A stretch of 64,000 bases of DNA from Hyaloraphidium curvatum (GCA_025558095.1 JAIVFI010000042.1:372001-436000), one strand, 5' to 3'. Numbered from the stretch's first letter, positions 41,609-53,092 are shown. Notes: generated from the sequence alone by a model not told the origin. Made by a program: numbers and translations.

Positions 41609-43513
41609 ATGCCCTCGCCCAAGAAGCCGTGGGAGGTCAACCGGGAAAGCGGCGGCACGACATCGACCCTCGCAGTCCCGCCGGCGGCCGCACCGTCCTC
41701 CGCCGCCGCGCCCGGCCGGCCCGCGTCGCCGCTGCCGTCGTCGTCCGCCGCGGCGCCATCGGTCCCCGCGCGGCCCGCCAGCGGCTTCGGAACCGCTTCG
41801 ACGGGAACGGTCGGCACGTACGGAGGAGCTAACAGGCCAGGTGGGTTGGGTGCGCCGGTGCCGCCGCCGGCCTCTGAACCGGTCCCTGCCCCCATCGCCC
41901 GCCGACCGGCTCCTGGCTCTTCTTGGACCATTTTGCTCGATTGCTTCCTTCTTTGTTGCTCGGACCGGGCCTTCTCTTGTGCCATCGGCCCCCCGCAGGC
42001 ATGTTCGGCTCCTCGACCTATGGCTCCGGCTACGGCACGGGGGGCTACGGCACGGGCGGCTACGGCTCCACCTACGGCTCCAACTATGGCTCGAGCTACG
42101 GCGGCGGCTACAACTCCCCTTACTCCTCCAGCTACGGCTCGGGCTACAACTCGGGCTACGGCGGCTACAACTCCCCTTACTCGTCGGGCTACTCCTCCTA
42201 CTCGTCGCCCTACTCGCGCTTCGGCTCCTACAACTCCCCCTACTCGTCCTACTCGTCCTTCAACCGCCCTTACGGGAGCATGTACGGCTCCAACTACTAC
42301 TCGAACGGGATGAACGACCCGAACGCGCTGAGCCGCAACATGGAGCAGTCGACCGCGGCGGCCTTCGGCGTGCTGGAGAACATCGTGTTTGCGTTCCAAG
42401 GCCTGTCGGGGATGCTCGAGAGCACGTTTCATGCCACGCACAGCAGTTTCATGGCCATGGTGGGTTGGCGTCGGGGGTTCGCCGGGGTTTCTCTGACTTT
42501 GGCCCGGCCTATCCCTTCCCTACCCTCCCCAACCACGCCCAACCTCCTCCCACACCACCTCCCACCCTTTTAACGTGGTCACGTGACCAAATAAGATGTC
42601 CTTGATCGACCAGTTCGGTAACCTGCGGAACATGCTCGGCGGCTTCCTCGGCCTCTTTGGCCTCGTCCGCTTCCTCCGCGACAGCGTCTACTGGCTCCTG
42701 GGCCGGGACCCGCCCGTGCGCGAGCTGACCCCCGACGAGTTCGCGGAATGGGAGCGCTCCGGCGAGACGGTGCTCCCCGACGGCACCGTCGCCCCCGGCC
42801 AGAAGCCGCTCGTCGCGCGGGCCAACCGCAAGCCGTTCCTCCTGTTTTTCCTGTTCGCCATCGGCATCCCGTGGATCTTTTCCAGGCTGGTGAGGTTCCT
42901 CCAGGAGCAGCAGCTCAAGCGGGAGCGCCGCGCACTCGAGGCCGCGGCGGCGAGGGGCGACCCGAACGCCAAGGCGATCCTCGAGGGGCGCGATCCCGCG
43001 GAGCTCGGGCTCGGGCCCGACGGGCAGCCGCTGCCGGGCTTGGCGGGGCCTCCCGGCGCGCCGGGGAAGCTGGTGTTTGCAAAGGCCAAGCACGCGTTCG
43101 AGCCGCAGTCGCCGCAGGAGCTGGCCCTGGAGAGGGGGGAGATCGTGGCGGTGCTCAACAAGGTGCGTCGATCTGCGTCGTTTGGGGCCCGTTGTAATGG
43201 TGTTGATTGTTTTGGTTGGGTACAGACCGACCCCGCGACGGGCCAGACGTCGGAATGGTGGCGCGGCCGCACCCGCGACGGCCGCATGGGCTTCTTCCCC
43301 GGCTCCTACGTCGAGGAGCTCCCCGACCCGTCGTCCAAGCCCGCGCCGCGGCCCGCGAGCTCCGGGAGCGAGCGCACGGCGGCGCCGGCGGGTAGCCCCG
43401 GCGGGCCGGCGGGCAGCCCGGGGGGTGCGCCGGATATGTCGGTGCGGCCGCCGAGCAGGGCGGCGAGCGCGGCGGGGAGTGCGTCGGGGAGGATAGAGGG
43501 GGGGGAGTTTTGA
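41609..43513 (+). CDS. PEX13: peroxin 13, peroxisomal import docking protein, four exons
   Basis: Exons 41609-41840, 41999-42459, 42596-43162 and 43226-43513 give 515 residues. The N terminus is Pro/Ser-rich, then comes a Tyr/Gly/Ser repeat region (GYGTGGYGTGGYGSTYGSNY and on) typical of PEX13. The conserved core has FGVLENIVFAFQGLSGMLES, FHATHSSFMAM and DQFGNLRNMLGG, and two membrane segments. A C-terminal SH3 domain follows (AKAKHAFEPQSPQELALERG; EWWRGRTRDGRMGFFPGSYV). PEX13 sits in the peroxisomal membrane with PEX14 and PEX17, and its SH3 domain binds the PTS1 receptor PEX5 and PEX14. Two introns are longer than usual (158 and 136 nt). Confidence 0.93.
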
Positions 43514-43958
43514 GGGAGGGTGATGGGGATTGGGCGGGACGTGGGCTCGTTTCGGACGGACCCAGTCTGGACGTCGGCCCTGCGATCGGGAGTTGATCTT
43601 GCGCTTCTCTGGCCAAGTTGTAGATTCTGCGGCGATGAAATAGGAAAAGCAACCGTGATCGTGTTCGTTTGGAGCATCGACCGTCTAATGCTGTCCAATA
43701 CTGAACAAAAGGGCCTTCCGCATCGGTCCGATTAGGTTGTTGTAGTAGGGCAAGTAGATCAGTTTGCCTCTGAAAAGGATGTTTCAAGCACCGGCTACCA
43801 AAGCTTCCATAAGGCGGTGAAGATATTCGCTGCGTGTCGGGCTTCCAGCTTTGAACAGCTCGTGAATCATCTTTTGCTCTTTTCACGCACTACGAAAGGT
43901 GCTCCAAATCGATCCTGTTGGCCGCGTTCCCCTTGACGCCGTGATGACCAGCTCACTT
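43514..43958. other. intergenic between convergent genes, nothing seen
   Basis: This is the 3' flanks of PEX13 and the acidic orphan gene. Only short, unconvincing frames are present. Confidence 0.45.
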
Positions 43959-44545
43959 TCATCGGAACCAGCGGACGTGATCACGCCGGCCCGCCGTGCC
44001 GGCATCATCCTCCTTCTTCGCAGCTTCCTTTGGACCAGCCAGCTCCCGATCGGCAGCACCGCGTTCCTCCTGCTGCAGCTGCTGATCGCCGATGCCGGGC
44101 TGCTCCGACTCCTCGTCGACCAGATCGAACTCGGGGTGGTTGGCGAACCATTCGTCGTCGATGTCCTCCGGCAAGAGTCCCCGGAGCCGCTGATCCTGGC
44201 CAATGGATGAGCCCGGCCGGCGCGTCCGCAAAGTCAACGTTCACCCACGGCTTCCTCGGCCTCCTCCAGGGGCTCCACGGGCTCCACATCTTCTTCCTCG
44301 GACTCGTCCGCGGAGCCCCCCGCCGTCCCGTGCGCGGGCGCCTCCGCCCCGAGGGACTCCCACGCCAGGTAGCACCGCCCGACCGCGTAGGCGCGCTGCC
44401 CCGCGTCGAAATCCAGGAAGCCGGGCACTTGCGCGAAGTGCTCCAGCAACGGCGGTAGCTTCGAAAAGGCCGCTTCGATGGCCTGTGGTGGCAGCAGCAG
44501 GGTCAGCGAAGCGCGCGTGACCGCGTCCCGAAGGGGCACCCACAT
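43959..44545 (-). CDS. acidic orphan protein, two exons
   Basis: Exons 44249-44545 and 43959-44195 give 177 residues; the 53-nt intron starts GTGGGT and both sides join at a codon boundary. The N-terminal half is a helical domain (LLLPPQAIEAAFSKLPPLLE, AQVPGFLDFDAGQRAYAVGR). The middle is almost all Glu/Asp, and the C-terminal part has ILPEDIDDEWFANHPEFD-like GLLPEDIDDEWFANHPEF and a lysine/glutamate helix. No known family is recognised. An extra upstream exon is possible: minus-strand sequence to 44720 looks coding in another frame (VAAVVCEVTPKEPATKYKEY) but lacks an ATG and a clear join. Confidence 0.5.
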
Positions 44546-45347
44546 GGGGGGGGAGACACCCAATGTGGAACGAACGGTACTCCTTGTACTTGGTTGCCGG
44601 CTCCTTCGGGGTGACCTCGCACACGACAGCCGCTACTGGCTCGTTGAGCTGGCGGGAAGAGGCGACGTCCACGTCACCAGGAGCGGGAACAGGCGACTCC
44701 GCGTCACGAGGGGCAAGCACGTCAACCGCACTCTACCTACCCTCATCCTCTTGTCCCGGCAATCTCTCTTTCGGCACTTGTCCGCAGTGCTCGCCAGCTG
44801 GGCCACAGAGACGCGTAAGAAGCGGGCATCGATCGTTGCGACCGCCCGTGGCCCACGCGGAAGACAACCGGAGGCGCCGTATTGAAGTCGATAGCGGTCC
44901 CGAGCCTCTCCTCTTGAAAGGGCTCTACATCTTCTGCCGACATCGTTCCAGGCCGCGGGGGAGGGCTTTGTTTGTTGGCGTCCGGTCGCATCGAGTCCGA
45001 GTCACCGACCGATGCGCGCCGGCGTTACCCGCGCCGAAAAGTCGCCGGACACATGAACACACTCTGGAAGACACTACTGTTGGGTGGAATGGAAGGAGTG
45101 CAACATCTCTTCGTCTGCAGCAGATGTGGGATTGATTCGAGAAGGTCGCTTCGGACAGTTCGGGAATCATCTTTTGGCTCGTCTGACGGCTGAATCATAA
45201 GTGGTCGCAAAGTCGCTCCATCGGCGCAGTGTTCCGTACCGCCGGCCAGTCAGTCTCCGAAACTCCTGCGCTCCTCGTTCCTCCCATTGCCGATCCGCGA
45301 TGCTCGGCATCCTGCCCGACCCTGTTCGCCCCGCGGCCTTCCATCCA
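44546..45347. other. intergenic, possible unplaced exon
   Basis: Apart from the coding-like stretch at about 44575-44720 on the minus strand noted with the neighbouring gene, nothing is recognised in these 800 bp. Confidence 0.4.
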
Positions 45348-46452
45348 TCACCAGCACGTCGGGTAGAGCGTCACCTGCACCCCACCGCCCCTCAGTATGC
45401 TCCACAGCCCGATCCCCGGCGTGAGCGCGGTCGCCGCGACGTTCCTCGCCGATCCGGAAGCCCATGAACTTGGCAAAGCAGCCGTCCGAGGCGTCAAAAA
45501 GGCCAAGATGAGGCGGTCGTGGTGCGCCGCGATGTGCTGCGCCGCATCGGATCCGGCCGTGCCCTTGTCGAATTCGCAGCGCGCGCGGCGGAGCAACCCC
45601 CGCGCGGATCCGAGCAGCGAGGAGATGACCGACACGTGGGTGTTGCTCGCCGCGAACACGACCAGGTCCGCGGCGACGAGAAAGGCGACCAAGGCCGCCG
45701 TGGCCAGCGAGACAGCGAGACGGCGGGGAGGCAGTTCCCAAGGGCGAGCCGCGCCGCGGCGACCACGACGGCGTTCAGCGGGAAGGCGATCGCGAGCGAG
45801 GGACCGGAGGTGACGCGCTGGATGCGGGTTCTGGGCCATGTCCGGCCGAGGGCGTCCTGCAAGAGGAGGTACAGCTCCTCCGGCGGAGGATATGAGGGAT
45901 AGGCCGAAGCAAGGGTGCGGTAGCGCACGAAGAGGCCGCGGAGCGCGAGGGTGGAGGCGCGGCGGTGCAACCGCAGGGCGAGCTGGATGGCGACGACGTT
46001 GGCACGGGCGCCGGCGAGCACGTTTACAAGGGTGTATTCCACGGCCAGGGCAGCGAAAGCAGTGCAGAGCGCTGCGGCCCAGGGGGAGTTCCAGGTGATG
46101 GATGCGTAGGCAACGGAGGGCATTGAGAGGTAGATTGTGAAGTAGAAAGGAGCGAAACGCAGGCGTGCACAACGGCCTCCGCACGCGCAGCGCGGCCCCT
46201 CGACGGAGCAGCCTCCCTGCACACCGGGGCTCGGCACATGGGCACAGAGAATCGGAGGCATCATGGAAAAGAAGCAACGACCCGGGCTCCATTGAACGAA
46301 GCTGGTAGTTACGGGCAAACACGGCCAGCGGGTGTGCCGACAGGTCCGCCGGCGAGCCGAAGCGGCGCGTGTACACTTGGCCAAAGAATATGACCACAAA
46401 GGCGGTCATGAACACGTGAAGCAGGGTGACGAAGGTGGAGACGGCGAGCGGC
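45348..46452 (-). pseudogene. membrane-family member 4, truncated and frameshifted
   Basis: Homology to members 2 and 3 begins abruptly at LAVSTFVTLLHVFMTAFVVI (near 46450) and runs to LYPTCW at 45348. It includes CPCAEPRCAG, FTIYLSMPSVAYASITWNSP and GIGLWSILRGGG. At least four frame changes are needed to follow it, for example after GRLLRRGAALRV, after LGNCLPAVSL and before FMGFR. The whole N-terminal part (about 150 residues, including the ALFPxP mark) is absent; the sequence upstream is unrelated. It is a clear pseudogene. Confidence 0.8.
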
Positions 46453-47774
46453 GGCCCGGGGACCCGCTCGCGGCGACGACCGGTGGTCGCGCGAGGCAGC
46501 CGGTCCGACCGAGGGCAACGGCCGTCCGGAGCCTTCCCATGAACGGGGGAGCTTTCCCTGCGCCAATCTGCCGCAAGATGCGGGCCCGATGGCCGGCTCC
46601 CGGAGGCGCTCCGGAGAAGGCGGCGGGGACGGAGGGATGGCGCCGCGTCCGGGGCCGACGACCGGGATTCAGTCGGTTCCCGCTTTCTTTGCGATGAGGA
46701 AGCTCCCGTTTCCGCGTCCGGATCCCTCGGGCGCGGTCCGCGGAGCCCGCGGGGGGATCGGCGGCCAATCGCAAGACTGTCCGGCGCAACGGTCGACGGG
46801 CGCGCCCCGGGATCGACATGGAGGCCCGAGATGTTGCTATGGATCGAAGATGCGGTCGAGTGCGGCGTCTTCCCTGGTGTCGTGGGGGGCCGCGAGGTGG
46901 GGGAGGCAAAGCAGCTGTCACCCCGCGTTCGACCGCCGCCGTGGGAGCGGAACAGTACATCGCGCCCGCGGAGCCGCCGGATCGGCATCAAAGACGGGCG
47001 AGGGCGGACCGGGTGCGGCACGGCGTCATTGGCGGTCGCGCGGAGGATCGGGCGCGGCGGTGGCGGGCGCTTGCCGTACGGAGACCGTTCTCACGTGCCA
47101 TCCGCGGCCGGGTGCGCTCCCGGAGGAGGATTCCGTCCGATCGGAGGCCAATCACACGTATCCATCCCACCGCAGCCTGTTCGCTCCGCCGCTTGTGCCG
47201 CTGCGGGCGCATCCTAGGTGGGCCCGCGACGATCTTCGGGGCCAGGCTATTCGGGGCTTGGGCCGGGCCAGCTTTGCCGACAAAGGGCCCAGCAAGCGCA
47301 CCACCACCCCGCACGCACCAGGTGAGCAGCGCACCGCCGCAACGGGCGGGCGCAGCGCGGGCGCGACAGGAGGCTGCCGGCGGCGGCGCGCGGCGCGGGG
47401 CCGGGGGCGCCGAGCGCGGGCCGGGAGACAGTCAGCCGGGGGCCATCCCCCGCGCGGGCAACCCCGCCGCGCCAACCCGCGCGCAGCGCCATCGCGTCTA
47501 TTGCCGCCAGAAAGGGGCATCGGCCGGCGGCGCGGATGGCGGCGGGGCGCGGGCACCGGCGGGCGGCCGCGGGCGGGTGCCGGGAACCCGGTGCCGCCGG
47601 CGGATGCGCGCACCAACCCGCCCTGCCCGCGCTTCCAACGGCCGCGGGACGCCTCTCCGTCCTTTTGCCGACCGCGCGCGCACGGTGCTGACGCTCCCGC
47701 CCCGCTCCCGCCCCCCCGCGCCCGTTTGTTTCTTTTCCAGCTCTCCCTCCCCGCAACACCACCCGGCATCCGAA
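46453..47774. other. long GC-rich intergenic stretch, nothing seen
   Basis: About 1.3 kb upstream of the small acylated-protein gene. Long frames on both strands are composition effects, with no domain or coherent start. No repeat was noticed. Confidence 0.5.
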
Positions 47775-48160
47775 ATGGGCGGCGTCATTTCGTGCGACAA
47801 GCTCTGCGGCGGTGACCCCGACCCGAGTGGGTTCCGCGCCGTCCCGCGTGCTGCCGACCCGGATCACCGTCTGACACATGCCTTCCCCAACCCCCATCGA
47901 CGCCCCCTCGCCCCTCCTTCCCCCCTCGTCCACCCTCCCTCCCTCCCCCTCCCCTCTTCCGCCCGCCAGAATCCAACCCCGGCCCCAAGGGCTACGCCGG
48001 CCCCGGCTCGTACCTCCCCCAGGGCGGCGCCGACGTCTCCGACCCCGAGATCGAGCGGCAGGAGGCCCAGCGCGCCCTCGAGGCCGCGGCCAAGGTCGCG
48101 CAGGAGCAGGGCAGCCTGGCCCACGGCACGACGCAGAGGGTCACCGCCACCGGCGCCTAG
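47775..48160 (+). CDS. 80-residue protein with an N-terminal acylation signature, two exons
   Basis: Exons 47775-47826 and 47970-48160 are separated by a 143-nt pyrimidine-rich intron (GTGGGT..CCAG). The start MGGVISCDKLCGG has Gly2 for N-myristoylation and Cys7 and Cys11 close by for palmitoylation, the dual signal that anchors small proteins to the plasma or vacuolar membrane. The remainder is a Gly/Pro linker (GPKGYAGPGSYLPQGG) and an amphipathic helix (IERQEAQRALEAAAKVAQEQ). The short first exon codes only the acylation signal. No family is recognised, and membrane anchoring is inferred from the motif. Confidence 0.6.
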
Positions 48161-49039
48161 ATGCCGGTGCGGGAAAGGGCGATCGGTGGGCCCGCCGGGG
48201 CGAGGGCGGACTAAATGGAGCCCGGGCGGACGCCGGTCGCCGCGTTCTATTGGCCACGGATCAGCGGGGCCGTTTCTTAAGGAGGAGATGGGATGTAACT
48301 TCGTCGAGAACGACATAATGTTTCGAGCATCTCTCTGCCGACGCAAGTCGGGGTCCATCCGGTCCATCCATGCCATCCAATCCGCCCGGTGAGCCTGGAC
48401 GACGCGTCGAATAGTCTGCTGGCAGCACACAGGAGGTGCGCGGGGTCCGAGGGATCTGGAGAGCGGGCGGCGGGGTCCCCCCTTTTGCTCGCTTTCCTCG
48501 GCCGCCCGGCACATCACCTTCCCCGGCCGCCAGCCCCATCCATCCCGCATCCAGCACCCCATCCAACCCAATCCCCACCCCATCCCGCCCTCCCTGCCCC
48601 GATTCGCCCCGCGATCTCGCCGGATGGCCTCGCGCTGCCCCCGCCGATGGTGGCTGTGGAGGTCCCCCGCAGGGGACAGGGGACCCCGTCAAAACCGGGG
48701 CGGAGCAAACCGCCAAATCCCAACCGCAATTGCCAACGCACCGCGGACACCGGGGAGGAGCAGGCAGCCCAGCGTGCGTATCCGAGGGAGGATTGGGAGG
48801 CAGAGGGAGAGCTGACGCCGCTTTGCGCCGCCCGGCAGACGCGGAGCCGCGCACCGACGACGACGCCGACCCCGCGCGACGGACCGCCCCTTCCCGGCGC
48901 CCAGCGAGCAGCGGTTCCCCCGGCACCCCACCGGGCCCTCCGACATCTCCGCCGCGCGTCTCCCGCCCCCGCCCGCCCGTGGCTCGCTTTGCCCGGAAGC
49001 GGCGCACCGAAGTAGCCTCCCCACCGCGCGCCCCTGAAC
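48161..49039. other. intergenic, nothing seen
   Basis: About 880 bp of GC-rich spacer upstream of the chitin deacetylase gene. No supported feature. Confidence 0.5.
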
Positions 49040-50532
49040 ATGGCCCGCCCCGCACTCCTCGCCGCCGCCCTCGCGGCGCTGCTCGTCCCCGCGAGGGCGT
49101 TCGTCGACTACAGCTTCCCCAACGAGACCTTCACCTACCGCGGCAGGCAGTGGACGGTGCCGGTGCAGCCGCGGACGCCCGGGTACTTTGGTGCGCCTAC
49201 CCTCCCGCCCGAGGTCTCCCCGGGCAAAGCCGGTGCATGGAGCTGACCGCCGCATTCGTTTGCAGACTGGGACACGGTCGCCGGGTGCGTCGACTACTCG
49301 GGCGCGTACCACTACAACTGCCCCGGCGCGCGCAAGATCACCCTGTCGCTCGACGACGGCCCCGCGTGCGTGCCCCTTGCCCGCCCCCCACCCCCCGCAG
49401 CATTGTGCTCACCCCGCTCCCGTCTCGCTGTAGCCCGCTGACGGCCCGCGTGCTCGACATCCTCAGGGAGAACGACGCCAAGGCCACCTTCTGCCTCATG
49501 GGGATCAAGATGACGCCCGAGACGGAGGCGCTGGTCCGGCGCATGGCGGACGAGGGACACGACCTCTGCGTGCGTCCCCCGCGCGCACTCCCGCACCCCG
49601 GGCCGCGGCCTGACCCGCGTCCCCCGGCCGCAGATCCACACCGAGAACCACCTCCACCTGACGCAGCTCTCGACGCAGAGCATCATCGACGAGATCACCT
49701 GGGTCATGGACAAGTTCAAGGCCATCCTGGGCGTTACCCCGCGCTACTTCCGGCCGCCGTTCGGGGAGAGCGACATGCGCGTCAGGGCCGTGGTGGAGCA
49801 GCTCAACCTGACCATGTTCCTCTGGGTGGGTCTCGCGACGGGGGCGCCGTCCGTCCGCGGGAGGTGCTGACGGTCCCCCCCTCCGCCCCCGGTGCGCAGA
49901 ACCTCGACAGCTGGGACTGGAAGCAGAACTCGACCGAGTCGGTCGAACGGCTCCGCGGCGCCATGGCAACCACCGGCACCTGGCAGTGGGCCAACCCCGC
50001 TGGCGAATCGTACGAGGTCCTCGCCCACGACATACACCGCGTCACCGTCGAGGAGTTTGTCCCCGCGGTCGTGCGCGAGGCCCGCGCCCAGGGCTGGCGG
50101 ATGGTCGGGCCCTCGGACGCCACCTGCACGGGCAAGACGCGGTGGATCGAGGGCGGGGAGGATGTCTACGCGCGCGAGAAGGGGAGGGCGAGGGGGCTGG
50201 CGGCCGCCAACATCCAGAGCCTGCTGGTGCCGCTCGACTACGAGCAGCAGGGCGCCGCGCCGCCGCCCGAGGCGAGCAACTTTGGCAAGCCGTCGACGTC
50301 GACCTCCTCCACCACCGCCGTCGCCACCCCGGCCATGACCCCGGTCCCGGCACGGCCGACGGGGGCGGCGGTGGACGACAACGTGGCCAACGACGCGGCG
50401 CCCAAGACCGCCACCGCGGGCAGGCCGACGCAGGTGGCCGAGCCCTCGGTCCCGGCTTCGGCGGGCAGGGCGGCGGCTGCCGGCGCCGGCATCGTCGCGG
50501 CGCTCGCGGGCGTCGTCGCGGCGCTGGTCTGA
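49040..50532 (+). CDS. chitin deacetylase-like polysaccharide deacetylase (CE4), probably GPI-anchored, five exons
   Basis: Exons 49040-49190, 49266-49365, 49434-49569, 49634-49825 and 49900-50532 give 403 residues. A signal peptide (ALLAAALAALLVPARA) starts the protein. The five CE4 motifs are present in order: SLDDGP (motif 1, metal and catalytic Asp), HTENHLHL (motif 2, HxxxH zinc ligands), RPPFGE (motif 3), LDSWDW (motif 4) and LAHDIH (motif 5, catalytic His). Joins fall between motifs and keep frame. A Ser/Thr/Ala/Pro-rich tail ends in a hydrophobic stretch (AGAGIVAALAGVVAALV), typical of GPI attachment. The enzyme would convert wall chitin to chitosan at the cell surface. Introns are 64-75 nt with GTGCGC, GTGCGT, GTGCGT and GTGGGT donors. 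Confidence 0.9.
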
Positions 50533-50808
50533 TCGGACTCGGGGAAGTTGGCTGGGTGGGGACGCATGGGGACGGCGGGCGCTGGTGTACAGCGGATGGA
50601 GGCGGATGGAGGGGAAGGGAGACCCGCATCTACTAGATTAGCACTCGCGAAATGCCGTTGTATGATTTTGGGGGAAGAACATGCTGTGCTTGCAACCTCG
50701 TTTCGGCTGGAGGTTGCTTTTGTCCGAGCTTTGGCCGTGGTGACTCCCCTGACTACTTCGGACAGCCACCACTGCTGCAGCTGCATCGTGCCAATCGAGT
50801 CCAACGAG

Positions 50809-51510
50809 ATGGCAGCCTCACAGGAATCCACGATCCAGCGCATCGAGCAGTTCTGCGAGGAGAAGCGCATCCCGACGGACGGCATCCTGGCCATGACGGT
50901 GCAGCGCAATCGCATGACTTCGTTCTTCTCCATCATCGTCGACTTTGCCGGCGGCAAGCTGCTCCCTCTGTACCCCGCCGAAGCGCTTTCGCGATACTCC
51001 GAAATCGTCGTTCCGGACGACAAGCGCGGCCCGGACTTCCTGGTGTGCTACCTCGCCGGCCTCGCCCCGATCCCCAACCAACCCCCCGTCGAAGCCAACA
51101 CGATGGCCTACGAGCATCCCCCCTTCTGCTGCCGCTCGATCGCGCCCTACAAGCCGCGGCCGCTCCACACCGAGCAGCCCTTCCGCGATCTGGCCGCGGG
51201 ATCGGGCGGGCACCACCCCACCCTGGTCTTCGAGGTCAAGCGGCAGGTCGACGACGGGCCCCTTGTCTCGACGAGGTACTACCAGCTCATCGGCGTCGGG
51301 CTCGTGGAGAGGACGGACGGGCCGTTCGTGGACAAGGCGCACGCCTTCAAGAACTACAAGTGCTCGCGGTACGGGCTCTTTTTCGGCGTCGACCTGTTCA
51401 GGGCGCCCGAGGCGGCGGCGCGGGCCAACTACCACCACATGCGGCTCAACCCGTTCGAGCATCGGAACGCCGCGGTCGAGGACGAGTGCTTTGTGGCCGC
51501 CGGCGTGTGA
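50809..51510 (+). CDS. orphan soluble protein, single exon
   Basis: There are 233 residues from the ATG at 50809 (the frame is open further upstream but without gene-like sequence). It has alternating strands and helices: ILAMTVQRNRMTSFFSIIVD, FLVCYLAGLAPIP, LVFEVKRQVDDGPLVSTRYY and GLFFGVDLF, with several aromatic residues near the C terminus. No signal peptide or membrane segment is seen. I do not recognise a family. Confidence 0.55.
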   Translation: MAASQESTIQRIEQFCEEKRIPTDGILAMTVQRNRMTSFFSIIVDFAGGKLLPLYPAEALSRYSEIVVPDDKRGPDFLVCYLAGLAPIPNQPPVEANTMAYEHPPFCCRSIAPYKPRPLHTEQPFRDLAAGSGGHHPTLVFEVKRQVDDGPLVSTRYYQLIGVGLVERTDGPFVDKAHAFKNYKCSRYGLFFGVDLFRAPEAAARANYHHMRLNPFEHRNAAVEDECFVAAGV

Positions 51511-51801
51511 TCCAGTTTTCGTCCGACGACTAGTGTCCGAACGGACGGATGATGATGGAGTGAGGCTGGATGGAACGCCGGCGGGGGAGAAGGGACACCC
51601 TTATCTACCAGAATGGCACTCGCGGATGGCCGATATGTATCATTTTGGGGGGCGCAAATGCAAATGCTCTGCATGCTCGAGATTGTTGGAGTGTCGGTTC
51701 CGCTGACGCATCGGTCCGACGGCGACGGTCACGAGGCGCAACCCCCTTCATTTGCCCTTCCGTCATCCGCCTGTTCCCTTCGAAATCCGCACCACAGCAA
51801 G
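51511..51801. other. short intergenic, nothing seen
   Basis: About 290 bp between two plus-strand genes; no supported feature. Confidence 0.4.
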
Positions 51802-52688
51802 ATGTCAGTCCGCGGCTCCGCGCGCTCCCCGTCGCCCGCGCGCCTCCGCCGGGACTGGTCCGCCCCACGCGGCCGTGACCGCGCGCCTCCGCCCCCGCAC
51901 GGCTTCGACGACGGCCACGACACGCTGCGATCGCTGTGGAGGGAGAAGCGCTATCTGAGGTGGACAATTCCTTCGCCGCGGGGAACCCGGGGGCTGATGT
52001 GGGACGGGGTGCAGGGACCAGCTGGCGGTGGCCGACGACGAGGTCGACCGCAAGGAGGCCGTGATCATCCGCCTGCTACGCCAGGGCACGGAGCTCAAGG
52101 AGCAAGGCGCCGACCTGGAGCTTCACGTGCAGACGGAGAGGGGCGAGAAGAAGGCGCTTTGGGAGAAGGTTGGCAAGCTGGGGAGACGGGTCAAGGAGTT
52201 GGAGCGGGAGGTGGGCGGTTCCGAGTGATCGGCACGGAGGAATCAGCTAATCCGTGGCGCTCAATTCTCACGATGGCCCACAGCTGGACGAGGCGAAGGC
52301 CGGACAGGACGAAGACGACGACTGCCGCATCATCAAGCCGCTCCCCTATCCCCTCCCCGATCGCGACGAAGATCGCGACACCGCCATGGCCATCGAGCGC
52401 TCTCTGCAAGACCACGTCGCCGCCCAGGCGTCCCACATCAAGGTGCTGGAGGACCGCGAGGCCGAGCACGTCGGGCGCATCGCGGACCTCGAGTTGCAGG
52501 TTGCCGCCGTGCGCGCGGAGAAGAATGCCAAGGTCGCCAGGCTGCGCGAGATCATCGCGGTGATGGACGTCAAGGACGGGGCCGGCGTGGAGGAGGTCTG
52601 GGAGCCGGAGCCGGAGCCAAACGACGAGGAGGTGCTGGAGGATGCGGAGAATTGGATCCAGGTTGACGGGAACGGGGAGCAGGCGTAG
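51802..52688 (+). CDS. coiled-coil protein, three exons
   Basis: Exons 51802-51959, 52015-52210 and 52284-52688 give 252 residues. The intron starts are GTGGAC and GTGGGC; the second intron carries CAGCTAAT before CCCACAG. After a basic Ser/Pro/Arg leader (RGSARSPSPARLRRDW) nearly all the protein is helical and charged: DRKEAVIIRLLRQGTELKEQ, ERGEKKALWEKVGKLGRRVK, a spacer, then KVLEDREAEHVGRIADLELQ. The C terminus is acidic. A structural or scaffold role is likely; no specific family is recognised. Confidence 0.6.
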
Positions 52689-53092
52689 GCTTGCATGGGG
52701 ATGGCTCCGACCGCTACGAATTTGATGCGATTGGATGGCGTAGGAACATCGTTCGTGCTGTTATCTTGAGCAACATGGGGACACGCGGGCTTCGCGTTAC
52801 GAGTCGACGCACACCCGGAGCACCATGCCCCCTGAGGCGGCGCTCTCTTCCGGCATTTTTCCGCGCGGACGGCGGGTTTCCGCGGGCGTACGGTGGCGGG
52901 CGCGGGGCCATGGGTGCGGGCCGACGACGTGCCCCCGGACCGCCGCCACGGCTCTTCCCCGCGCCTTCCCTTGGCTGGCTTGCCTCGGATCGGGCTTTAC
53001 CCACTCCAAGCGCCTGCCGTCCGCGCGGACCACGGGGTTGGCCGGCGTCGGGACGGTCTCGGGACGTGATCATCCCGCGGGCCCGCGGCGGC
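52689..53092. other. intergenic, nothing seen
   Basis: About 400 bp of GC-rich spacer after the coiled-coil gene; no supported feature. Confidence 0.45.

Noticed and set aside
42050-42300. A possible minisatellite with GGCTACGGC units
   Set aside because: It is the Tyr/Gly-rich N-terminal region usual for PEX13, with irregular codon-level spacing.
46818-48392. A 524-codon plus-strand ORF
   Set aside because: It is a GC-driven frame, almost all Arg/Pro/Ala, overlapping the better supported two-exon small protein.
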